45,692 nt of DNA from Flavobacteriaceae bacterium (GCA_030529185.1 JAUMXI010000003.1:57659-103350), one strand, 5' to 3'. Positions 8,701 through 18,732 are shown, counted from the first letter of the stretch. The notes: a model not told the origin generated them from the letters alone. Numbers and translations are program-made.

Positions 8701-11559
8701 ATGAAAACCCCAAAACAAAAAAAAAGCCAATCGCCAATCGCCAATCGCGAATACATAGAAGTCTATGGTGCCAGAGAACACAACCTGAAAAATATAGATG
8801 TAAAAATCCCGCGCAATGAGCTGGTAGTCATCACAGGTCTCTCAGGCAGTGGAAAATCTTCTTTAGCATTTGATACTATTTTTGCTGAAGGACAAAGGCG
8901 TTATATCGAGACTTTTTCCGCCTATGCAAGGCAATTTTTGGGAGGATTGGAGCGTCCCGATGTAGATAAAATAGAGGGGCTTTCTCCAGTAATTGCTATT
9001 GAACAAAAAACTACCAATAAAAACCCGCGTTCTACAGTAGGTACGGTAACGGAATTGTATGATTTTTTGCGTTTGCTTTTCGCTCGTGTGTCCGATGCCT
9101 ATTCTTTAGAAACAGGAGAACAAATGGTAAGCTATACCGAAGAGCAAATTTTGGAAACCATCCGAAAAAACTATCAAGGCGAAAAAGTATTGCTTTTGGC
9201 TCCTGTCATAAGGGCAAGGAAAGGGCATTATCACGAACTTTTCATTCAGTTGGCAAAAAAAGGCTATTCCCAAGCGAGGATTGATGGCATGCTACAAGAT
9301 ATTGAATACGATTTAAAACTCGACCGCTACAAAACTCACGATATAGAAGTGGTAATAGACCGCTGGATAGTAGGCGAAACCACTTCCGAAGCCAGAATGG
9401 AGCAATCCCTAAAAACGGCTTTACAAATGGGAGAAGGCGTAGTGATGATTCAGAAATTAGGAGCGGAAGATTTTCAATATTTCTCCAAAGACTTGATGGA
9501 CATCAGCACGGGAAAAGCCTTACCCATGCCCGAACCGAATACTTTTTCCTTCAATTCCCCTAAGGGAAGCTGTCCGCACTGTAAAGGCTTAGGAGTAGTA
9601 AAAAAAATCAACCCAGAATATTTGGTTTCCGACCCGAAATTATCCGTACAACAGGCGTTGTTGCCTCTCGAAACGCATCAGTTTAGCAAATGGGTAACCA
9701 ACCAAATCAAGCTGATTCTGGAAGTTTTTGATTTAAGTTTTAAAACGCCTTTCCAAGATATTCCCAAGGAAGTTCTCCAGTATATCTACTACGGATGGCA
9801 GGAAGACTTTGAAAAAGACCTGAAACATGCGGGGATTTCTAAGAAAATAAAAATCAATTTCGAGGGACTCATTCCGTATTTGGAAAAATGTATTGAGGAC
9901 AAAGAACATTACGGAGCTACTCAAATAGAGCGAGATTTTTCAGTGGAAGAAACTTGCCCAAGCTGTAAAGGAGCAAGGCTTCAGCCTGAAAGTTTGGCGT
10001 TCAAGATTGCGGGGAAAAACATTGCCGAAGTTAATGCCATGAGCCTTTTGGATTTGAAAGATTGGCTGGGAGAAATTAAAGGGAAATTCAGCGAGAAAAA
10101 TAAAATCATTGCCCACGAAATTCTCAAGGAAATAGAAACCCGATTGCAGTTTTTATTAGATGTAGGTTTGGAATATTTGAGCCTCAACAGAAGCTCCAAA
10201 ACCCTTTCAGGGGGCGAGAGTCAGCGTATTCGTTTGGCAACGCAAATTGGTTCTCAGCTGGTGAATGTCCTCTATATTTTAGACGAACCGAGTATCGGAC
10301 TGCACCAAAGGGACAACGAAAGGCTTATCAATTCCCTTAAAAACCTTCGTGATTTGGGTAATTCGGTTCTGGTAGTGGAACATGATAAAGATATGATTTT
10401 GGAAGCCGATGAAGTTTTAGATATTGGTCCAAAAGCAGGGAAACACGGCGGTGAAGTGCTTTGGCAAGGCTCACCCAAAGACTTAATCAAGGCAAAAACC
10501 ATTACGGCGGACTATCTCACAGGACGAAGAAGCATAGAAATTCCAAGCGAAAGGCGAGAAGGAAATGGTAAATCTATTCTCCTAAAAGGAGCTACGGGCA
10601 ACAATCTGAAAAATGTGGATTTGGAAATTCCTTTGGGGAAATTGGTCGTGGTAACGGGCATCTCGGGAAGTGGTAAATCGTCGCTCATCAATGGGACGCT
10701 GTACCCGATTCTTAACCGTCATTTTTACCGTGCTGTACAGGAGCCTTTGCCTTACCAAAGCATTGAGGGGCTGGAGCATATCGATAAGGTGGTGGATGTA
10801 GATCAAACGCCTATCGGACGCACGCCGCGTTCCAATCCTGCTACTTATACGGGCGTATTTTCGGATATTAGGACGCTTTTTGCGGAGCTTCCAGAGTCTA
10901 AAATCAGAGGCTATAAACCGGGGCGTTTTTCTTTTAATGTGAAAGGCGGACGCTGCGAAACTTGCCAAGGGGGCGGACTGAAAGTCATCGAAATGAACTT
11001 CCTGCCTGATGTTTATGTGCATTGTGAAACCTGTAATGGCAAACGCTTTAACCGAGAGACTTTGGAGGTTCGGTACAAGGGAAAATCCATCTCCGATGTG
11101 CTGGATATGACCATAGATGAGGCAGTGGCATTTTTCCAACCCATTCCGAAAATATACAACAAGGTGAAAACTCTACAAGATGTGGGGCTGGGCTATATTA
11201 CGCTGGGGCAACAATCTACTACGCTGAGTGGGGGAGAAGCCCAAAGGATAAAACTCGCCACGGAACTCTCCAAAAAGCAAACGGGAAGCACTCTCTATAT
11301 CCTCGATGAACCTACCACAGGACTACATTTTGAAGATGTGAAAATCTTGATGGATGCCATTCATCAGCTGGTGGAGTTGGGCAACTCGTTTATCATCATT
11401 GAGCATAATATGGATGTCATCAAACTCGCCGACCATATCATAGACATTGGTCCCGAAGGGGGAAAACACGGCGGAACCATCGTATTTGAAGGAACGCCTG
11501 AGGAGATTGTAAAGTGTGAGAAGTCGCTGACAGGGAAGTTTTTGGGGAGGGAGATGTAG
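8701..11559 (+). CDS. uvrA: Excinuclease ABC subunit A
   Basis: UvrA is the damage-recognition ATPase of nucleotide excision repair and loads UvrB. The 952-residue product has two ABC modules: Walker [15 protein letters not shown] and [14 protein letters not shown], signature [12 protein letters not shown] and [12 protein letters not shown], and Walker [14 protein letters not shown] and [13 protein letters not shown]. Zinc-module cysteines are seen in [18 protein letters not shown] and the CETCQGGG to CETCNGKRF pair. The ATG at 8701 is preferred to a TTG six bases earlier. Just after the start is a short CAATCGC tandem repeat encoding QSPIANRE. The gene is noticeably richer in G and C than its neighbours, especially in its second half. 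Confidence 0.97.
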   Translation: MKTPKQKKSQSPIANREYIEVYGAREHNLKNIDVKIPRNELVVITGLSGSGKSSLAFDTIFAEGQRRYIETFSAYARQFLGGLERPDVDKIEGLSPVIAIEQKTTNKNPRSTVGTVTELYDFLRLLFARVSDAYSLETGEQMVSYTEEQILETIRKNYQGEKVLLLAPVIRARKGHYHELFIQLAKKGYSQARIDGMLQDIEYDLKLDRYKTHDIEVVIDRWIVGETTSEARMEQSLKTALQMGEGVVMIQKLGAEDFQYFSKDLMDISTGKALPMPEPNTFSFNSPKGSCPHCKGLGVVKKINPEYLVSDPKLSVQQALLPLETHQFSKWVTNQIKLILEVFDLSFKTPFQDIPKEVLQYIYYGWQEDFEKDLKHAGISKKIKINFEGLIPYLEKCIEDKEHYGATQIERDFSVEETCPSCKGARLQPESLAFKIAGKNIAEVNAMSLLDLKDWLGEIKGKFSEKNKIIAHEILKEIETRLQFLLDVGLEYLSLNRSSKTLSGGESQRIRLATQIGSQLVNVLYILDEPSIGLHQRDNERLINSLKNLRDLGNSVLVVEHDKDMILEADEVLDIGPKAGKHGGEVLWQGSPKDLIKAKTITADYLTGRRSIEIPSERREGNGKSILLKGATGNNLKNVDLEIPLGKLVVVTGISGSGKSSLINGTLYPILNRHFYRAVQEPLPYQSIEGLEHIDKVVDVDQTPIGRTPRSNPATYTGVFSDIRTLFAELPESKIRGYKPGRFSFNVKGGRCETCQGGGLKVIEMNFLPDVYVHCETCNGKRFNRETLEVRYKGKSISDVLDMTIDEAVAFFQPIPKIYNKVKTLQDVGLGYITLGQQSTTLSGGEAQRIKLATELSKKQTGSTLYILDEPTTGLHFEDVKILMDAIHQLVELGNSFIIIEHNMDVIKLADHIIDIGPEGGKHGGTIVFEGTPEEIVKCEKSLTGKFLGREM

Positions 11560-11569
11560 GTAGTTTTTG

Positions 11570-11577
11570 TATATTTG
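11570..11577 (+). promoter_or_regulatory. Predicted -7 element upstream of the 11594 gene
   Basis: TATATTTG lies 17 bases before the ATG at 11594; no well-spaced -33 element is visible. Confidence 0.4.
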
Positions 11578-11593
11578 TGGAAAATTATAATTT

Positions 11594-12304
11594 ATGAGTA
11601 ATAAAATTATTAAACAAAAATTAATTTCTGGGGATGAACTTGTAAAATATTATGGGGAAATTAAAAATATTTTTGCAAATAGTTATAATGATGTTAGTAT
11701 TTTTCCAAATAAAGATAAAATGTTTCAGCAAAAAGATGCAAGAATAATGTTTTATGCTTCTGTTGTAAGCAGCGTTCAAAATATAGAAATTTTATCACAT
11801 CTTATAAAAGATAATCTTATAAATTTCTTACAAAATCATCAATATCCAGAGGATAAAATTTTGTCATTATCTTCAGGTTTGGTAGAAGATTTAAAAGGAA
11901 ACTTATTCTTTAATGTCTTTTTGAGATTCGAAAATTTTATTAGATTGATTGCAAAGTTCCAAGGATTAAGTGGAGATAGAATTAATAAACTTTCAAAAGA
12001 TTTAATTAATCATCTTTCATTGAATAATGACTATAATAATCTTATTGATTTATTTACATATATTAGAAACACTATGCATACAGAGGGCTTTCATACAAAG
12101 GAAGATATAGTGGTAAAATATAAAGGAAAAGAATATGAATTTAAAAAGGATGAACATGTATCTTTTGTAGATAATGATTTTTCTATTTTGTTATATGAAG
12201 AAATTAATAAGTTAGTTCTTAATATAATAAATTCGCAATCTGTAAAAGATATTCCTAAAATAGAGCATAATATATCAGGATTTACTTATGAATATGAAGA
12301 ATAA
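11594..12304 (+). CDS. Uncharacterised AT-rich protein, possibly HEPN-like
   Basis: A 236-residue protein I cannot assign. It appears mostly alpha-helical and has no signal peptide or membrane span. Residues around 150-162 read FTYIRNTMHTEGFH. An RN..H cluster on a helix recalls the R-x4-6-H motif of HEPN RNases, but the spacing here (R-x3-H, or R-x8-H to the second His) is not canonical. The gene is much more AT-rich than uvrA before it and DUF6261 after it. Together with the repeat array and terminator downstream, this suggests an acquired gene in a variable pocket. The ORF is long and has its own start region, so it is probably real. Confidence 0.65.
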   Translation: MSNKIIKQKLISGDELVKYYGEIKNIFANSYNDVSIFPNKDKMFQQKDARIMFYASVVSSVQNIEILSHLIKDNLINFLQNHQYPEDKILSLSSGLVEDLKGNLFFNVFLRFENFIRLIAKFQGLSGDRINKLSKDLINHLSLNNDYNNLIDLFTYIRNTMHTEGFHTKEDIVVKYKGKEYEFKKDEHVSFVDNDFSILLYEEINKLVLNIINSQSVKDIPKIEHNISGFTYEYEE

Positions 12305-12365
12305 TATTTACTTTCTTGAAAGAAAATCTATTTAGGTATATACTTTTATTAAAATAATCTGCATA

Positions 12366-12397
12366 AAATTTTTCTCTCCAATTCGGAGAGAATTTTT
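12366..12397 (+). terminator. Intrinsic terminator of the 11594 gene
   Basis: TTCTCTCC pairs with GGAGAGAA around a short ATTC-containing loop and is followed by TTTTT. Confidence 0.75.
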
Positions 12398-12438
12398 ATC
12401 TAAACACATCATTGATATATAGATGTTCAGTTGTAGAA

Positions 12439-12606
12439 TGGAAGAATTACACCCTATAAAAGTCAATTTTTCATTTGAAAGGGGAGAGTTATATGCTATA
12501 AAAGTGTTCTTTTCATTTCAAAAATTGTTTTTATACCCTGTAAAAATGAATTTTTCATTTGAAAGAGGAGTATTACACGCTATAATGGGCGTGTTTTTTT
12601 CTTTTT
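12439..12606 (+). repeat. Degenerate 42-bp tandem repeat, four units
   Basis: Units run 12439-12480, 12481-12522, 12523-12564 and 12565-12606. Each has the pattern: purine-rich start, TTAYACSCTATAAAA-like centre, then a TTTTTCATTTGAAA-like end. Units 1 to 3 keep the CATTTGAAA or CATTTCAAA end; unit 4 diverges after the centre. Because 42 is divisible by 3, the plus strand reads as a 14-residue repeat (for example YAIKVFFSFQK), but ribosome-binding features and conservation are lacking. Confidence 0.8.
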
Positions 12607-12642
12607 GAAGAGATTTCTTTAAAGAAATTGCTTGTTTTAGTA

Positions 12643-12672
12643 TTTGGGAAAGGAAAAATTTATTTAATTTTG
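12643..12672 (+). promoter_or_regulatory. Predicted promoter of the DUF6261 gene
   Basis: TTTG at 12643-12646, an 18-base spacer and TAATTTTG at 12665-12672 make one of the best Bacteroidota consensus matches in the window, 21 bases before the ATG. Confidence 0.65.
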
Positions 12673-12692
12673 AGGGAATTAAATTGCACATT

Positions 12693-13382
12693 ATGAAAGA
12701 AATAAAAGACATTACCAACAGATTGATGACCAACGCTGCCTATTTCAGTTTTCACTCGGATTTTTTGAAGGTGTTGGAGGCAGATACCAAGGTAAGTGCC
12801 AAAGTGAATACTCAATTACAAGCCTACAAAACCGCCTTGGCAAAGGTAGATGAGGCGATGGTCATTTCCCAAAAAAGCCATAAAACCGATGAAATTGCAC
12901 AAGCCGACCGCGAGAGGGATCAGCTCTACACTGGGCTGAAAAACGCCGTGAAATCTTACGCCCATATTCCAAACGAAGAGATGAAATCGGCTCAAAAGGT
13001 CATTGCACAAGTGATTAAAGACTATGGCATCAAAACCACGATGCAACTGGACAAGCAGACGGGGCTTTTGGTGAATTTCATCCAAGATTTGGAAACGAAA
13101 TATACCGATGAAGTTTCAAAATTGGGTTTGGCGACCTTCCTCACGCCCCTAAAAGTGGCAAATGAAAAAGTGAGCATTGCCCTCTCTCAGCGTACCGAAG
13201 AGCAATCAACCAAAGAAGCAGGAGCGATGAAATCTGCCCGAAATACTACCGATGAGGCGTACAGACTTTTAGTAAAACACATCAATGCCCACGCACTTTT
13301 AGAGGGCGAAACTAACTATATGGCGTTCATCGATTTTGCCAATGAACATATAGGCCGATTTAAGAAAAATGTGTTGAAATAG
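12693..13382 (+). CDS. DUF6261 family protein
   Basis: A 229-residue helical, soluble protein resembling the Bacteroidota DUF6261 family, whose function is unknown. It begins MKEIKDITNRLMTNAAYFSFHSDF and is built of long amphipathic helices, with many Lys, Glu and Ala residues (for example KTALAKVDEAM and GAMKSARNTTDEAYRLLVKH). No catalytic motif is visible. ATG 12693 is preferred to the TTG at 12684. Codon use is richer in G and C than in the preceding gene. It stands alone between its own promoter and rlmN. Confidence 0.7.
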   Translation: MKEIKDITNRLMTNAAYFSFHSDFLKVLEADTKVSAKVNTQLQAYKTALAKVDEAMVISQKSHKTDEIAQADRERDQLYTGLKNAVKSYAHIPNEEMKSAQKVIAQVIKDYGIKTTMQLDKQTGLLVNFIQDLETKYTDEVSKLGLATFLTPLKVANEKVSIALSQRTEEQSTKEAGAMKSARNTTDEAYRLLVKHINAHALLEGETNYMAFIDFANEHIGRFKKNVLK

Positions 13383-13436
13383 ATATTTCGTATTTATTTT
13401 GATGCAGATTTCTAAAACAATCTTTCTGAAAATCTT

Positions 13437-13478
13437 TATCTTTGCAAAAAATTACAGGTTTAGGCTTGTAATTTTTTA
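13437..13478 (+). promoter_or_regulatory. rlmN -7 element and leader hairpin
   Basis: TATCTTTG at 13437-13444 matches the -7 consensus. Immediately after it, AAAAAATTACA (13446-13456) and TGTAATTTTTT (13467-13477) form a perfect 11-bp inverted repeat with a 10-base loop and a U-rich end. If transcription starts about 5-8 bases after the -7 box, the hairpin is at the extreme 5' end of the mRNA. Confidence 0.5.
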
Positions 13479-13493
13479 AATTTTAAGAGTTTT

Positions 13494-14531
13494 ATGAAAG
13501 ACATCAGAACACTGAGTTTAGACCAATTAAAAGATTATTTTGTTTCTCTGGGGGAGAAGCCCTTTCGTGCAAAGCAGGTTTATGACTGGCTTTGGTCGAA
13601 GAATTTACATTCTATTGATGAGATGACGAACCTTTCCAAAGAGCTTCGGCAAAGGATTTCGGAAGAATATGTCATCAATCCTATTTCTGTGGATAGACTG
13701 CAAAGAAGTGCTGATGGAACCATAAAAAACGGCGTAAAGCTCCACGATGGGCTTTTGGTAGAGAGTGTTTTAATCCCTACTGAAACGCGAACTACGGCTT
13801 GTGTCTCTTCGCAGGTGGGATGTTCTCTGAATTGCGAATTTTGTGCTACAGCAAGACTGAAAAGAATGCGAAATTTGGAAGTGGCGGAAATCGTTGATCA
13901 AGTTGCGTTGATAGACCAACAAAGCCGATTGTATTTTGATAGACCGCTTTCCAACATCGTATTTATGGGAATGGGCGAACCGATGATGAATTATAAAAAT
14001 GTGGTGGAAGCCATCAAAAAAATTACTCAGCCCGATGGTCTGGGAATGTCGCCGAGAAGAATTACGGTTTCCACTTCGGGAATTCCAAAAATGATGAAAA
14101 TGCTCGCTGATGAAAATCTAAAAGTTAAATTAGCGTTGTCATTACACTCGGCGATTGAGGAAAAAAGAAATGAAATTATGCCGTTCTCTGATAAATTTCC
14201 TCTTACGGATATTATGGAGGCATTGCAATATTGGTATCAAAAAACAGGTTCTATTATTACTTTGGAATATTGCATTTGGAAAGGGATTAACGATAAAGAT
14301 GAGGACATCAAAGCATTGGTAAAATTCTGTAAAAAAGTTCCGACAAAAGTCAATTTGATTGAATACAATTCCATCGGTGAAGGGAAATACGATAGAAGCA
14401 ATCCAGAGGCAACGGAAAATTATGTTCGTCAGTTGGAGAAAAACGGCATTACCGTGATGATTCGCCGAAGCAGAGGAAGTGATATTGACGCGGCCTGTGG
14501 GCAATTGGCCAATAAAATCGCAGATGAATAA
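13494..14531 (+). CDS. rlmN: Dual-specificity 23S rRNA A2503 / tRNA A37 C2-methyltransferase
   Basis: RlmN is a radical-SAM enzyme that methylates C2 of A2503 in 23S rRNA and A37 in some tRNAs. The 345-residue product has the N-terminal helical domain (EKPFRAKQVYDWLW), the iron-sulfur motif VGCSLNCEFCATA (CxxxCxxC), NIVFMGMGEPMMNY, the substrate-binding STSGIPKMM and LALSLHSA motifs, and a C-terminal RRSRGSDIDAACGQL with the methyl-carrying Cys. It converges on the copper ATPase gene; a shared terminator lies between them. Confidence 0.96.
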   Translation: MKDIRTLSLDQLKDYFVSLGEKPFRAKQVYDWLWSKNLHSIDEMTNLSKELRQRISEEYVINPISVDRLQRSADGTIKNGVKLHDGLLVESVLIPTETRTTACVSSQVGCSLNCEFCATARLKRMRNLEVAEIVDQVALIDQQSRLYFDRPLSNIVFMGMGEPMMNYKNVVEAIKKITQPDGLGMSPRRITVSTSGIPKMMKMLADENLKVKLALSLHSAIEEKRNEIMPFSDKFPLTDIMEALQYWYQKTGSIITLEYCIWKGINDKDEDIKALVKFCKKVPTKVNLIEYNSIGEGKYDRSNPEATENYVRQLEKNGITVMIRRSRGSDIDAACGQLANKIADE

Positions 14532-14534
14532 AGA

Positions 14535-14563
14535 AAAAAGCAGACTTAAAATGTCTGCTTTTT
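14535..14563. terminator. Bidirectional terminator between rlmN and the copper ATPase gene
   Basis: AAAAAGCAGAC pairs with GTCTGCTTTTT. Both strands end in a T run. The stop codon of the minus-strand ATPase gene (14546-14548) is in the loop, so the two convergent genes are packed to the limit. Confidence 0.85.
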
Positions 14564-17089
14564 ATAATTTAAATCAATATAGTTCAATCTTAAAGCATTA
14601 GCAATCACCGATACAGAACTAAAACTCATCGCAACCGCAGCCAACATTGGCGAAAGCATAACTCCAAAAATAGGATAGAGCAAACCTGCCGCCACAGGAA
14701 CCCCTAAAGTATTATATATAAAGGCGAAAAATAAGTTTTCACGAATGTTTTTCATCATTTTCTGACCTAAAATATGAGCTTTCGCTACGCCGTAAATATC
14801 TCCTTTTAAGAGTGAAATTTCGGCACTTTCAATGGCTACATCAGTTCCCGTGCCCATTGCTATTCCTACATTGGATTGAGCCAAAGCAGGGGCGTCATTT
14901 ATCCCATCACCTACCATTGCTACAGTTTTCCCTTGATTTTGCAAATCCTTGATGATGCTAATTTTATCACTCGGAGAGCAATGAGCTTTATAATACTGAA
15001 TACCTAATTCTTTGGCAACAAATTGAGCTGTAGCTTCATTATCTCCTGTGAGCATCATTACCTCAATATTTTTATTTTTTAGATAATTTACCGCTTCTTT
15101 TGATGTAGATTTTATTTTATCGGTAAAACCTACGATTCCTATAATTTCTTGATTTTCTATTAGATAAGAAACTGTGAAAGGCTTTCGTTTTAAGTTTTCT
15201 TGTTCGGATTTTATTTCATCAGAAAACTCAATATTGATTTCTCTCAAATGTTTCTCCGTGCCTAAAAAATATTTTTTTCCATTAATTTCTCCTGAAATTC
15301 CTTTTCCTACTAAATTTTCAAAATTAGAAACACCAAATAAAGATAAATTCAATTCTTTGGTTTTATTCAAAACGGCTTGTGATAAAGGATGCTCCGAATG
15401 TTGATTCAACGAGCCTACCAATGACAAGATTTCATTTTCATTTCTTCTATTAATGCTAAAAATATATTCCAAAGATGGTTTTCCTTCGGTGAGCGTCCCC
15501 GTTTTATCGGTAATGAGAATATTTACTTTTTCCATTTGTTCCAAAGCCTCTGCATTTTTTACTAAAATTCCGTTTTTCGCTCCTTTGCCAATCCCTACCA
15601 TTACGGACATCGGCGTGGCCAATCCCAAAGCACACGGACAAGCGATAACCAGCACCGACAAGGCATTGACGAAGGCATTAAACAGCGAATTTTCACTACT
15701 AAAAACAAACCAAAAAATAAAAGTGAGAACAGCAACTCCAATCACCACAGGAACAAAAATTTTGGAAACTTTATCCACCAATTTCTGAATGGGAGCCCTA
15801 CTTCTACTGGCATCATTCACCATTTTGATGATTTGGGCGAGAATGGTATCATTTCCTATTCGTTCAGACTTCATTACAAAAGAAGTATTTCCGTTAATAG
15901 TCCCTGCAATTACCTTATCGTTGAGGTTTTTCTCCACAGGAATGGGCTCTCCAGTAATCATACTTTCGTCAATAATTCCGTTTCCTTCTGTGATGATTCC
16001 ATCTACGGGGATTTTTTCTCCAGGTTTTACACGAAGTAAATTTCCTACTTTAATTTCATCAAGATTCACTTTTTTTTCAATTCCATCAATCAGCAAATGT
16101 GCTTCCGACGGTGATAAATTCATTAATTCTCTAATTGCGTTTCCTGTTTTATGATGGGCTTTGGCTTCCATTAATTGACCTAATAAAACCAAAGTAATGA
16201 TAATACAAACGCTTTCAAAATAAATCGGTAAATGATAATTTGCAGGGAAAATTTGCGGAAATAAAAAACTTACCCAACTTAAAACAAACGCTGAACTCGT
16301 TCCCAATCCAATCAGGCTGAACATATTCAAATTCCAAGTTTTAAAAGAAATGTAAGCCCTCTCAAAGAACATAAAACCTGTGTAAATTACTGGAATAGAA
16401 AATAATGCTTGTAGCAGAATTTGAGTTTTATGTGGAATACTATCTAAAGGAATTCCCATCATTTCGCCCATTGCTAAAATAAACACAGGAATGGTAAAAA
16501 CAAGCGAAATGTAGAATTTTCGGCGTAATGATAAATAGGCTGACTGGTCTTCTTCTCCTTCCGTTGTGATTTGAACCAAGTCCATTCCACAAACAGGACA
16601 ACCTACATTTTTAGCATAAGTTTTATCTCCTTCACAAAACATTGGGCAATAAAATTCACCTTCTTTTCCTTTTGGTGTTTGGAAATGTTGATTTTGAGCC
16701 TGTTTTCGGATTTCTTCTCGTTCCTCTATCGGAGCTAAAAACATATGGCACACGGGGCATCTTCCTTGTTTAAAATACAATTTCTCGCCCTCGCACTCCA
16801 TCGGACAAAAATACACGCTACTTGGCGAAATTTTATCTTCTGGTTTTACAAAAGTTCTGGCAACTTCTTGGTGAGGATTTTCTGGGTCTTCTAAAAGATA
16901 ATGCCCTTTGGATTGCAAAACTTTGTTAAGTTCTTGTATATCAATTTCTTTTTCTGATGAAATTTCAGCAGTGGAACCTCTTAAATCCACCTTTGCAGTG
17001 ATGTTTGGAATAGCGTTGAGGGTTTCAGTAATTTTTTTCTGACAACTCATACAGCTCATTCCCAATACATTGTATGTTTTTGTATTCAT
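14546..17089 (-). CDS. copA: Copper-translocating P1B-type ATPase
   Basis: This 847-residue inner-membrane pump should export Cu(I) from the cytoplasm. From the N-terminus it has an HMA domain with GMSCMSC, then two heavy-metal-binding (HMBD/YHS-like) modules, YFCPMECEGEKLYF with CPVCHM and YCPMFCEGDKTYA with CPVCGM. The transmembrane core follows, with the CPC ion motif at residues 484-486, the phosphorylation site DKTGTLTEG (Asp 528) and the hinge GDGIND at 727-732. CPC and HMA together point to copper rather than zinc. Two tandem HMBD modules are common in Bacteroidota CopA-like pumps. Silver is a possible second substrate. Confidence 0.9.
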   Translation of the reverse strand: MNTKTYNVLGMSCMSCQKKITETLNAIPNITAKVDLRGSTAEISSEKEIDIQELNKVLQSKGHYLLEDPENPHQEVARTFVKPEDKISPSSVYFCPMECEGEKLYFKQGRCPVCHMFLAPIEEREEIRKQAQNQHFQTPKGKEGEFYCPMFCEGDKTYAKNVGCPVCGMDLVQITTEGEEDQSAYLSLRRKFYISLVFTIPVFILAMGEMMGIPLDSIPHKTQILLQALFSIPVIYTGFMFFERAYISFKTWNLNMFSLIGLGTSSAFVLSWVSFLFPQIFPANYHLPIYFESVCIIITLVLLGQLMEAKAHHKTGNAIRELMNLSPSEAHLLIDGIEKKVNLDEIKVGNLLRVKPGEKIPVDGIITEGNGIIDESMITGEPIPVEKNLNDKVIAGTINGNTSFVMKSERIGNDTILAQIIKMVNDASRSRAPIQKLVDKVSKIFVPVVIGVAVLTFIFWFVFSSENSLFNAFVNALSVLVIACPCALGLATPMSVMVGIGKGAKNGILVKNAEALEQMEKVNILITDKTGTLTEGKPSLEYIFSINRRNENEILSLVGSLNQHSEHPLSQAVLNKTKELNLSLFGVSNFENLVGKGISGEINGKKYFLGTEKHLREINIEFSDEIKSEQENLKRKPFTVSYLIENQEIIGIVGFTDKIKSTSKEAVNYLKNKNIEVMMLTGDNEATAQFVAKELGIQYYKAHCSPSDKISIIKDLQNQGKTVAMVGDGINDAPALAQSNVGIAMGTGTDVAIESAEISLLKGDIYGVAKAHILGQKMMKNIRENLFFAFIYNTLGVPVAAGLLYPIFGVMLSPMLAAVAMSFSSVSVIANALRLNYIDLNYKKQTF

Positions 17090-17198
17090 TTTTTTAAATT
17101 TTAATATGGTTTTATATGATTTAAAATCACAAATTTAACTAAATTTTTGATACCAATTTTTTGTTTTTTCGTAAATTGCCCCAGTAAATTATAGGAAT

Positions 17199-18725
17199 AT
17201 GGCAAAAAAGGTAATTCTTGCAATATTAGATGGCTGGGGACTTACAAAAACCCCCGAAGTGTGTGCGATAACGGAGGCGAATACGCCTTTTATGGATAGT
17301 TGCTATCAAAATTTTCCTCATACTCAATTAAAGGCTTCTGGTTTGGCAGTGGGGCTTCCTGAAGGGCAAATTGGAAATTCGGAAGTGGGGCATATGAATT
17401 TGGGGGCTGGAAGAGTGGTTTATCAAAATCTTACCCGATTAAATTTAGCCGTAGAGAAAGGTGTTTTAGGAAAGGAAAAAGCATTGCAAGAGGCGTTTTT
17501 ATATGCTCAAGAAAACCAGAAAAATGTTCATTTATTAGGTCTGTTGTCAGATGGTGGAGTTCATTCTCACATCAATCATTTGAAAGCTCTTTTAGATGAA
17601 GCTCATTCGTTAAATTTGGATAATATTTTCATTCACGCCTTTACCGATGGGAGAGATTGCGACCCTAAAAAAGGGAAAAATTTCGTGGAGGAAATTCAAA
17701 AATATACTCAAAAAACTACGGGGAAATTAGCCAGTGTGATAGGCAGATTTTACGCAATGGACAGGGATGAACGCTGGGAAAGAGTGAAAAAATCTTACGA
17801 ACTTTTGGTAAAAGGTGAAGGAACGAAAACCAAAAATACAGTAGAAGAAATAGAAAAATCTTATGAAAAAGGCGTGTTTGATGAGTTTATAGAACCTATT
17901 GTAGTCGTTGATGAACAAGAAAAACCCATTACCACGATAAAAGAAGGAGATGTGGTTGTTTTTTATAATTTCCGAACAGATAGAGGGCGGGAATTGACCA
18001 AAGCTCTTCATCAGCAAGATTTTCCAGATTTTGAAATGAAGAAACTGGACTTATATTTCGTAACGATGAGCAATTATGACCGAAGTTTTGAGAATATTAA
18101 AGTCGTTTTTGATGAAGAAACCATTGATGAAACTTTGGGGGAAGTGTTGGAAAAGGCAGGAAAATCACAAATTAGAATTGCCGAAACGGAGAAATATCCG
18201 CATGTCACATTCTTTTTTTCGGGAGGGAGAGAGGTTGAATTTAAAGGGGAAAAAAGAATTCTTTGCCCAAGCCCAAGAGAGGTGAAAACTTACGATTTAA
18301 AACCTGAAATGGCGGCTTATGATATTAAAAACGCTATCATTCCTGAACTTAAAAATCAAACCGCTGATTTTATTTGTTTAAATTTCGCTAACCCTGATAT
18401 GGTGGGGCATACGGGCGTTTTTGAAGCTGCTGTAAAAGCCTGTGAAGTGGTAGATGAGTGCATTAAAGAAGTAGCTACTACGGCTTATGAAAACGGTTAT
18501 GTAGTAATGATTTTGGCAGACCACGGAAATTCTGATTTTATGAAAAATGAAGATGGCTCACCGAATACCAATCATACCACGAATTTAGTTCCGTTGATTG
18601 TGATGGATAAAGGCAAAGAATGGACGCTAAAAGAGGGAAAATTAGGCGATATTGCCCCAAGTATCCTGCATATAATGGGCATAGAAATTCCAGAGAAAAT
18701 GACAGGAGAAGTGGTAGTTTCATAG
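17199..18725 (+). CDS. gpmI: 2,3-bisphosphoglycerate-independent phosphoglycerate mutase
   Basis: GpmI interconverts 3- and 2-phosphoglycerate in glycolysis using two Mn ions and a phosphoserine. The 508-residue product starts MAKKVILAILDGWG (metal Asp). It has the active serine in GNSEVGHMNLGAGR, HAFTDGRDCDP, FYNFRTDRGREL, NFANPDMVGHTG and the metal motif LADHGNSD near the end. The length is as expected. Only 22 bases separate it from the next gene. Confidence 0.97.
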   Translation: MAKKVILAILDGWGLTKTPEVCAITEANTPFMDSCYQNFPHTQLKASGLAVGLPEGQIGNSEVGHMNLGAGRVVYQNLTRLNLAVEKGVLGKEKALQEAFLYAQENQKNVHLLGLLSDGGVHSHINHLKALLDEAHSLNLDNIFIHAFTDGRDCDPKKGKNFVEEIQKYTQKTTGKLASVIGRFYAMDRDERWERVKKSYELLVKGEGTKTKNTVEEIEKSYEKGVFDEFIEPIVVVDEQEKPITTIKEGDVVVFYNFRTDRGRELTKALHQQDFPDFEMKKLDLYFVTMSNYDRSFENIKVVFDEETIDETLGEVLEKAGKSQIRIAETEKYPHVTFFFSGGREVEFKGEKRILCPSPREVKTYDLKPEMAAYDIKNAIIPELKNQTADFICLNFANPDMVGHTGVFEAAVKACEVVDECIKEVATTAYENGYVVMILADHGNSDFMKNEDGSPNTNHTTNLVPLIVMDKGKEWTLKEGKLGDIAPSILHIMGIEIPEKMTGEVVVS

Positions 18726-18732
18726 AAAATCG

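Larger units (their letters stand above)
12305..12692 (+). other. Intergenic region of 388 bases
   Basis: It holds the terminator of the preceding gene, a degenerate 42-bp tandem repeat and a well-formed promoter for the next gene. The 61-residue frame over the repeats (12423-12608) only reflects the 42-base period and is not called as a gene. Confidence 0.7.

Noticed and set aside
8729-8752. Short CAATCGC-type tandem repeat at the start of uvrA
   Set aside because: Three short copies in a poorly conserved N-terminal extension; no sign of a phase-variable tract, and the frame is intact.
12423-12608. 61-codon frame encoding a 14-residue repeat
   Set aside because: It only reflects the 42-base tandem repeat, whose period is divisible by three. 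There is no ribosome-binding region and the repeat runs past the frame boundaries.
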